Shown here piece after piece: positions 57,701-64,000 of a stretch of 64,000 nucleotides of DNA. Location of the stretch: NCBI GenBank assembly GCA_014706295.1, contig JACSVZ010000001.1:80536237-80600236 (forward strand). The letters run 5' to 3'. Every line of letters starts with the position of its first letter. Positions within the stretch are counted from its first letter, which is position 1. The translations under genes and the position numbers were made by a program. The stretch comes from Lycocorax pyrrhopterus obiensis. Lineage: Eukaryota > Chordata > Aves > Passeriformes > Paradisaeidae. The notes under the pieces are model-generated. The model made no database searches. It was not told where the DNA came from and saw only the letters and a program-made list of their open reading frames with translations.

Positions 57701-60700
57701 GCAGCAGCTCCTTTTTTCTGTGAATGAGGGATTGTTTTGCAAACATAGACGTGCAGGAAGCCAGTGTGCCAGACTGTGTGCAGTGCTGTTCCATGAGCTG
57801 TTGGATGCAATACAGACATGTTCAAAAGAGTGATAAGGGAATGAGCAGTTAGAGACTGGTGATCCAGCTCATAATCCCCCCCAGGTTCCTGTGGCACAGT
57901 GTTCCTGAATTCCCACATCCACCTCCATGCTCCTCCTGGTGCCCCCATCCACCCCTAGCTCATGGCTGAGCTGCCCCACTCCTGTCTTCATGGCAGTCCC
58001 TTGGCTTCACAGCCATCCCTTCTAGAGTGTGAGGCTGTGCATGACTTCAAGGCTCTCTTCCCCTTCAGGCAATCTAAAAATCCAGCCAGTATCCAGCATC
58101 ATAAAACCAGCTTACACTTCTTAACGGGAACTCAGTGAAGAATAATGAATGACAAGCTTCCTGTGGGCTGTGCACACTGCGGAGGAAGTCCAGAAGATAC
58201 AGGTATGATTAGATTAGATAACTAATTAGTCGCCAGGGCACAACAGTTTAACTTCAATTATTCCTATCAGCCACGTGACATTCATTACTGAAAAATAAAG
58301 ATTTACAACAAGGGTCTTCCTTCCTTGAAAGTTTTAACTGAGATAGACAGAAGCCACCATACACAGCAGACAGTGGTGGTGGGGACGTGGGGGTTAAATC
58401 CCTCTTACCACCTCCATCTTCAGAAAACTGCTCATGACCCGATTTCTGTCTTCCTGTTCACACAGTGCAGCCAGGACAACCTTTGTTAATGGGGCTCTAG
58501 GCTTAGGCACTAAAATAGTCATCAAATCTGCTATTAAAACATCCACTGTTCCCAGTAAGGGAAAAAAAATGGACACAAAATTCATCCTTTACTCTAAAAG
58601 TGACTGACAACACCCAGAGGCAGAAAAACAGCGGGGTACAGCTGCTTTTAGAGGCACACCATCGGCTACTGGAATAAACATTTTTACTTGCTCTCTGCAG
58701 TTTAAATCACAAGTTTTATATCTCACAAGAGCCACTGTAAGGCAAAGAGTGTGCAGAGGAGCTAATTGAAACTCTCCTGCATTTGGAGGATTATTAATAC
58801 CCAAGGGGTGGAGAGACAAGGAGAGAGAAAGAATGGCATGGACCAAACCTGAATCTTGACATTGCCATTTTACTTTCTGGGATATTTAAAAGAGGACAGA
58901 CGAATGTAGCTGTTTCTAGAAAGAGTGTAGTGATGAAGAGGCTGAAGATGGACTCTCTTCCATAAGGCCTAAATTGGAATTCAGCCCATCTTTTGAAAAT
59001 GGCACAGCAGGAGCAGTGCCACTAAAACATATATAGAACTGAGCTGGGCAGTTAAGAAACACATCTTAAAACAGGAAGCTACAGCTGAAAAGTTCAAATG
59101 TGCTGAGACTGCGGTCAATTTGTAGATAGTAAATTACATAACGCATATGCTATTTATCATGTGCTGACACTTTCTGAACAGTTTTTCAAGGTTAAACAGA
59201 TTTTGAACCAATTCATGTTGCTCTGACAATTTTAGGAGAACAAAAATTAAAAGAGCAGAATTATAACCACTGTCCAAAATGTTTTCTTAGGGTTTAGCAT
59301 CAGAGCACGTGTATTGCACTATGGCAACACATGACTGTTCCTGGAACCTTCAGATGCTTATGCTGTTGTAGTTCACAAAACTGATTTTATTTTAATAACC
59401 GAGAAGGATTGATAGGCATTTTATTAAACACTTCGGAAGACAACACGAGATTCACTGCAGCAAGTCATTTTTAAATACAAAAGGGGAATTAGTAAAAAGT
59501 TAGGTACATATCCAACATGAAACATGAATATGTGGCTTCCAGGAGCTTTGAATTTTAAAGACTGAGAACTCTACTTACATTAAACAGTTCAAACACATCC
59601 ACATCACAAAATCTTAGTATTGCACTATAGCTCCTTGTCCAAGACACACGATGCACCATGTGCACCTGCACTGCCTACATATAAAGGACCATCAGCAACA
59701 CATCAGCATAGCCAGACAGAATCTAGGAAAGGTCAGAGGGATCATAGGCTTGGTGGCAGAAGCATGGCAGTAAAATTCAGCAGTTTGGACTACCAGTGTC
59801 CAGCATAAGCCCTGTTTTGTGCTGGTAATGCAAGAGACATTAGGATTGCAGCTGTGCTGCTGTGCTGTGCAGAGGTAGCATAAAACTATGGCTTTAAAGA
59901 CTTCTTTTAAAATAAGGCTTGTCTTAGCTGAAAGCCATATAAAAACTGAAGAGTTCTTGTAATACTAGCCCTAAGTGTAGCACAGCAGCACTTTCAGATC
60001 CACTTGTTCAACAGCAGTCAGATTCAAACAGGGACACAATCTCCGAAATCTGCTGCAGCACATAAAGAGTTCTGTGCAAAAATGGTAGCACCAATCACTC
60101 CTGTTTGCCCCTCGTCCACAACCTTATGGAGAATGCTAGCAGACAAGAGCACAAAAGTGGGTGACACAAAGGTACTGGAAAATGGAAGTCTTACAGAACT
60201 GCAAGTCCTATCTAGCTATAAAAGAAGTCCTCCTTTGTTTAAAAAGCCAACTTGGAGGAGATGACAGGCAAATCATTTCACTTACATGGACAATACAGAA
60301 AAATAAGCCAGTATAAGACATTCGTGAAAGATGCACACTGCCACTGCGGTTCTTCACCCCCCACCCACCTCACCCTGCACCTAACATTTCAAGACAAAGG
60401 TCATTTTAATATTCAGTGAAGGTTGAGGTCTTGGGCAGGGGGGACAACATTAAAGCTGAATTCTACTCTCTCCAAATGGTCTGATAACAAACCACAACAG
60501 TTTTCCAATGTACAAACACTCCCCCTTATTTTGTCTGTTCCAATACACTGAAGCATCTTTAATTAAAATATAGGCACGATGTGTGTGGGGGAAAACAACC
60601 TTTCACAGTATTTACATCTACTGCACCTTGGCTGTTGGGTGTTTGGCACTGCAGAGGCATTTGGGTGCTACTGTAATACAAGTTAGTTTGTCTTTTCAAG

Positions 60701-60958
60701 TGTGGTTTGGAAAACAGAACAACTAATATTGCATTTGATACTACAAACATGTTGAGAAAAATTCCACACATAAAAACATTACAAAATAACTTCGACAAAC
60801 CATAATAGAAACAAGAGCAACTTCACTGATCTTCAGTCCAAAACTCCAAGGTGGATTTGTTAGACACTCTGACCAAAACAACTGAGAGATAGAAATTAAA
60901 CCAACATTTAGCTTACACATCATTGCATTTTGTGAAAAAATTGTTATGACATTATTAA
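54798..60958. other. Intergenic DNA between GPR83 and PANX1
   Basis: No exon was recognised on either strand; open frames reach about 94 codons and resemble nothing known. 55.25-55.7 kb is somewhat GC-rich but lacks a clear CpG island. A 23-bp tandem duplication lies at 57383-57425. The right part could still be distal PANX1 3'UTR, as further minus-strand AATAAA hexamers occur near 59385. Confidence 0.5.
57383..57425 (+). repeat. 23-bp tandem duplication
   Basis: A unit beginning TTTAGTATATTAAGTCAA at 57383 repeats at 57406 with period 23 and one base lost near the end. A local AT-rich duplication. Confidence 0.8.
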
Positions 60959-60964
60959 TTTATT
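60959..60964 (-). terminator. PANX1: Candidate PANX1 polyadenylation signal
   Basis: Minus-strand AATAAA (TTTATT on plus) about 0.72 kb downstream of the PANX1 stop codon. It is the nearest canonical hexamer I found on that side. Confidence 0.4.
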
Positions 60965-61682
60965 AATACATAGAAAATTCAAAATCCCTAATATTTACAG
61001 TACCTTCTTAACACTAAAACCGTTTGTAGTTTCTTTTCCACCAGTGTCAAGTACTTAATCCCAGACCTGAATGTTGGGATGACTAACCAAGACCTCTCAG
61101 GCTGAACAGAGTTACCTCTTTTTTTCCCACGAAGACACAGCCAGTATCAGTGTCAGCCACCATCTGGTACAGATTAACCAGATTCATTATAAAACCCCAT
61201 CCCCACCCTGCCTTTTCCAGGACAGAGAGTCCAAAGTTACCTTATTTAACCCCCAGAACTGAGATGGCCACTGCTGCAGAGCAACACTTCAGAATGCAAT
61301 GTGGCCATATCTTTTTGCTACCTGAAGATTCATATTTCCCATCCCTGTACAGCATGCAGCAAGCTCTGTCCAGCTGCCAGCTTCAACTGCATTCAGTGCA
61401 CACCACTTGTTACTCATGACAGAAATTTTTTTGTTCTTGTTCCTCCTTGTGTGCGGTTTGATTTTTCCGATAAATAATGGAAGCGTACAACATGCTTTTT
61501 CAGGCACATGCCTCCTGATTGTTACATAACCAGTAGTCTGTAAACCAGTTTGGCCTCTGGGGACCTGTCAGGCGATTGAGAAGGGTTGCATTCAAAGAGC
61601 AGCACCTTGCGCTGAGCGCAGCAGAGGCAGAGGAGGAGCCCTCCCACAGAACGGGGCTCCTGGCTCCTGCAGCTGGGAAGCA
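60965..61682 (-). other. PANX1: Probable PANX1 3' untranslated region
   Basis: Directly downstream of the PANX1 stop codon (61685-61683) on the minus strand. No coding exon was recognised. Extent rests on the candidate signal at 60959-60964. Confidence 0.45.
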
Positions 61683-64000
61683 TCAGCACGAAGAATCTAT
61701 AAGTCTTTGGCGAAGTCTCTTGTCTTCCCTCGTACTCACATTGCCACTTGCATCATGGTCTGTCAGAACTGAAGAGAAGGTAAAGCTTTAGAAGAGAAAG
61801 GGCCAGCAAACCACTCGACATCTGGTGGTGCACAAAGGAACTGCCACCAAGCCCGTGCCGCACTGCCGGCTGCCCTGCGCTGCCTCCACTGCCCCACACC
61901 CAGCAGCAGGATGCCCTGCACATCTCTCCCCCAGAGCCAGCATCTACCACTTGTTAGCACAGTCCCTAATTAAAACATGCTGACACCACTAGGGACAGAG
62001 GAAAAGACGATGAGCTGTGGGCGAAGCTTTGCTGATGGGTGGTGGAGCCTGCAGCTGTCCCCAGGCAGAAGGAGAGGGGCTGCACCAGCCAGAGCTGGTC
62101 ATGAAAACAGCAGCTTCTTTCTGCAACGCATTTTAACAGAGCTTCAAGCATGAGTTTGTTCTGCTCTGGACAAAAATAAGTCTTTGAAGTGTTTTTGTGA
62201 GATGAAAACAATCTCCAACATTCTTCTTTGAGATAAAAATTAGTCACATTTCCGATTAACTTTTTCAGCTCCTTGAGCCCAGACCTCCACCTTAGGCTCT
62301 TATATTTTACTTCCAAACTCACCTGTCATTTCAAAAAGGGATAGATTTGAGAGGAAAACTGTATTCTGTCAGAATTACTCCAAGCTGCTGCACAGGAGCT
62401 GGCTGCCAAAAGGGCTTCTTCTGGCTCAAAAATAATTCAGCTTGTTTGTTCTGAATTCTCCTGTTGTATAAGTTGACTTCTCCAAATCTCAGCCTACCAC
62501 AACTGCTTGACCCAAGTACAGAGGAACAGCTAACCCCTGGCTACAGATGCTTCTTTTTTACTAATTACAGGGCATAGCTTTCTGAAGAGAAAATAAATTT
62601 ATTCTTTTCCTGCCTTTGAAACAGCTCTTTAACTTGCTCTCAGCATTGTGTTCACATACTCAGATAAGCTTCTAAATGTTTTAAAGCATCATCACTTTTG
62701 GTTTATACCTCTCCCTGGATATTTGGCTTCTCTAATTCTGTACTTGAGGAAGGAACTGGTTTCACAATTAAGATATGCCACATTTTTTAGGACAGAACCC
62801 TAGATTGTATCTTATGTAAGAGTGATTGCTCAAGCCGACCATGTCTGCAGACTGATGAGGTATCCAGAGAACCCATTGCACCAATCCAGATTGACTCGGA
62901 CCATTTTGGTAAAAATCACTTTACAGTCAATCTTCCTTGCTCTCTGCGAAAGCGGGAAAAGGAGCATGTTCACTGGCCCCAGTCCCACTTCCCTTCTTTT
63001 GTCATTTTCTGTTCCTCTGCCCAGCAGCATTTCTGAGCATCAGACTTATTTTTATATTCACCCAAGACTTCTGCCAAAGCCTGAATAGAAGCAGAAGCAG
63101 CAGTTACTACACTTTGGAGCTAATTTCTGAAAAAAGTCCTGAAACCACCAGCTTTCTCACCAGAGCTCCTTCAAGCACAACCTACTGCAGACCAACCTAG
63201 AGCTCTCCGGCTGCGCAGGGGGTCTTAAGCAGTTAAAGTTCAAACAGCTGAAGCCTCTTAGTGTCAGAGCAGAGATGTCAGCAAGGACCACCAACCTAAC
63301 AGACACTTCAGGGTTTAGCTGTGCCACTACACCACCACAGTCTTCTGAGGTTATAGCACTCTCACAGCAGGCAACACAGCAAGGACTAAGCAGGTCCATC
63401 ATCTCACAGAATGTATTAATAAGTTTTTGGTAGGAATACACATCTAGATCAGCTTACCTCGTAACTCTGTTGCATCTTTTTCCTGCTCTTCTGTAGTTGT
63501 TTCTTCAGGCTTCTCCAACTCAGCGGTCCCTGGCTTCCCATCTATGGTATCAGTCTTAATACTACCCAGGTTTACCAAAAGCTGCATGACATCAAACTTC
63601 TCAGAAACTGCAATGTTCTCCAGCACTTTAAGGCATTTAAATGATTTGAGTTCACTCACATTTTCCTCAAGAAAGAGGAGGTAAAGGCTTAAGTCATCAA
63701 AATGCTTTGACTTAAGCTTCAGAACATCGAAAGTTGGCAAGATTTCATACACTTTGAGAATATCTGAATTCCACCTCCATGGAACAAACATTGCATACAC
63801 TACCAGGGGCATCACCAGCAGATAGACTATCAGGTTAATACAGCTGAGTACCTGGAAGACACCAACAGCAATAAGCTTGCACTGAACCACTTCTGGAACA
63901 GTTGTGTCATTCTTTAAGATCCCAGTTTTGATGGTGCAGAGAAACTCATCACTCAAAGAGGAGAGACTGATGTAGTAGCCCAGATAGAGGCATGCAATGA
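61683..64000 (-). CDS. PANX1: Pannexin-1, C-terminal part (gene continues beyond window)
   Basis: Large-pore plasma-membrane channel that releases ATP and other metabolites. Two coding exons are visible: 64000-63458 (open at the window edge) and 61768-61683, joined by a GT..AG intron (61769-63457) that splits a Val codon. About 208 residues are seen. They start in [18 protein letters not shown] (end of TM3 and second extracellular loop), then TM4 (around [20 protein letters not shown]), then the cytosolic domain with [23 protein letters not shown] and [13 protein letters not shown] [13 protein letters not shown] at 63551-63540 matches the position of the caspase-cleaved DVVD in human PANX1. 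The terminal exon adds 27 residues ending RQRLIDSSC (human RQRLLDSSC), too short to show as an open frame. The first exons lie to the right. Confidence 0.93.

Noticed and set aside
61966..62322. A 118-codon minus-strand open frame between the two PANX1 exons
   Set aside because: It lies in PANX1 intron sequence, resembles no known protein, and the exon pair 63458/61768 splices in phase without it.

Overview
This is a vertebrate nuclear window, almost certainly from a bird and probably a songbird. It has spliced genes with GT..AG introns and CpG-island promoters. Five recognisable genes lie in the order FUT4 - ANKRD49 - MRE11 - GPR83 - PANX1, which is the gene order of human 11q21. Interspersed repeats are mainly chicken-repeat-1 (CR1) LINE pieces, plus two pieces of a long-terminal-repeat (LTR) family that I associate with passerine genomes. 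There are no operons, CRISPR arrays or other prokaryotic features.

Layout. 1-5.7 kb is AT-rich noncoding DNA, the right part of which may be FUT4 3'UTR. FUT4 is a single coding exon on the minus strand (5721-6779) under a very GC-rich promoter. An LTR fragment begins right at the edge of that island (about 7303). 7.7-19.4 kb is noncoding, with a second LTR piece (12955-13310), a perfect 17-bp hairpin (8570-8609) and an orphan CpG island (about 17.66-18.5 kb). ANKRD49 (minus, two coding exons, 238 aa) and MRE11 (plus, 19 coding exons, 704 aa) sit head to head across an 815-bp CpG-rich interval. MRE11 introns hold an internally deleted CR1 with ORF1 remains and a second CR1 fragment. GPR83 (plus, four coding exons, 423 aa) has a TATA box. 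51-61 kb is noncoding with CR1 pieces and a microsatellite grown from a CR1 tail. The last two coding exons of PANX1 (minus) reach the right edge; the terminal exon is only 86 bp.

Functions. The genes do not form one pathway: a Golgi fucosyltransferase, a small ankyrin protein, the nuclease of the MRE11-RAD50-NBS1 repair complex, an orphan-type GPCR and a large-pore channel. Their adjacency is ancestral synteny. The one shared regulatory unit suggested by the sequence is the ANKRD49/MRE11 divergent promoter. All splice junctions were placed by eye from reading-frame continuity, GT/AG sites and remembered vertebrate homologues; nothing was computed or searched. I found no convincing undescribed system. 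The most useful second looks are the orphan CpG island, the hairpin, the rearranged CR1, and the short PANX1 exon with its retained caspase-site-like motif.
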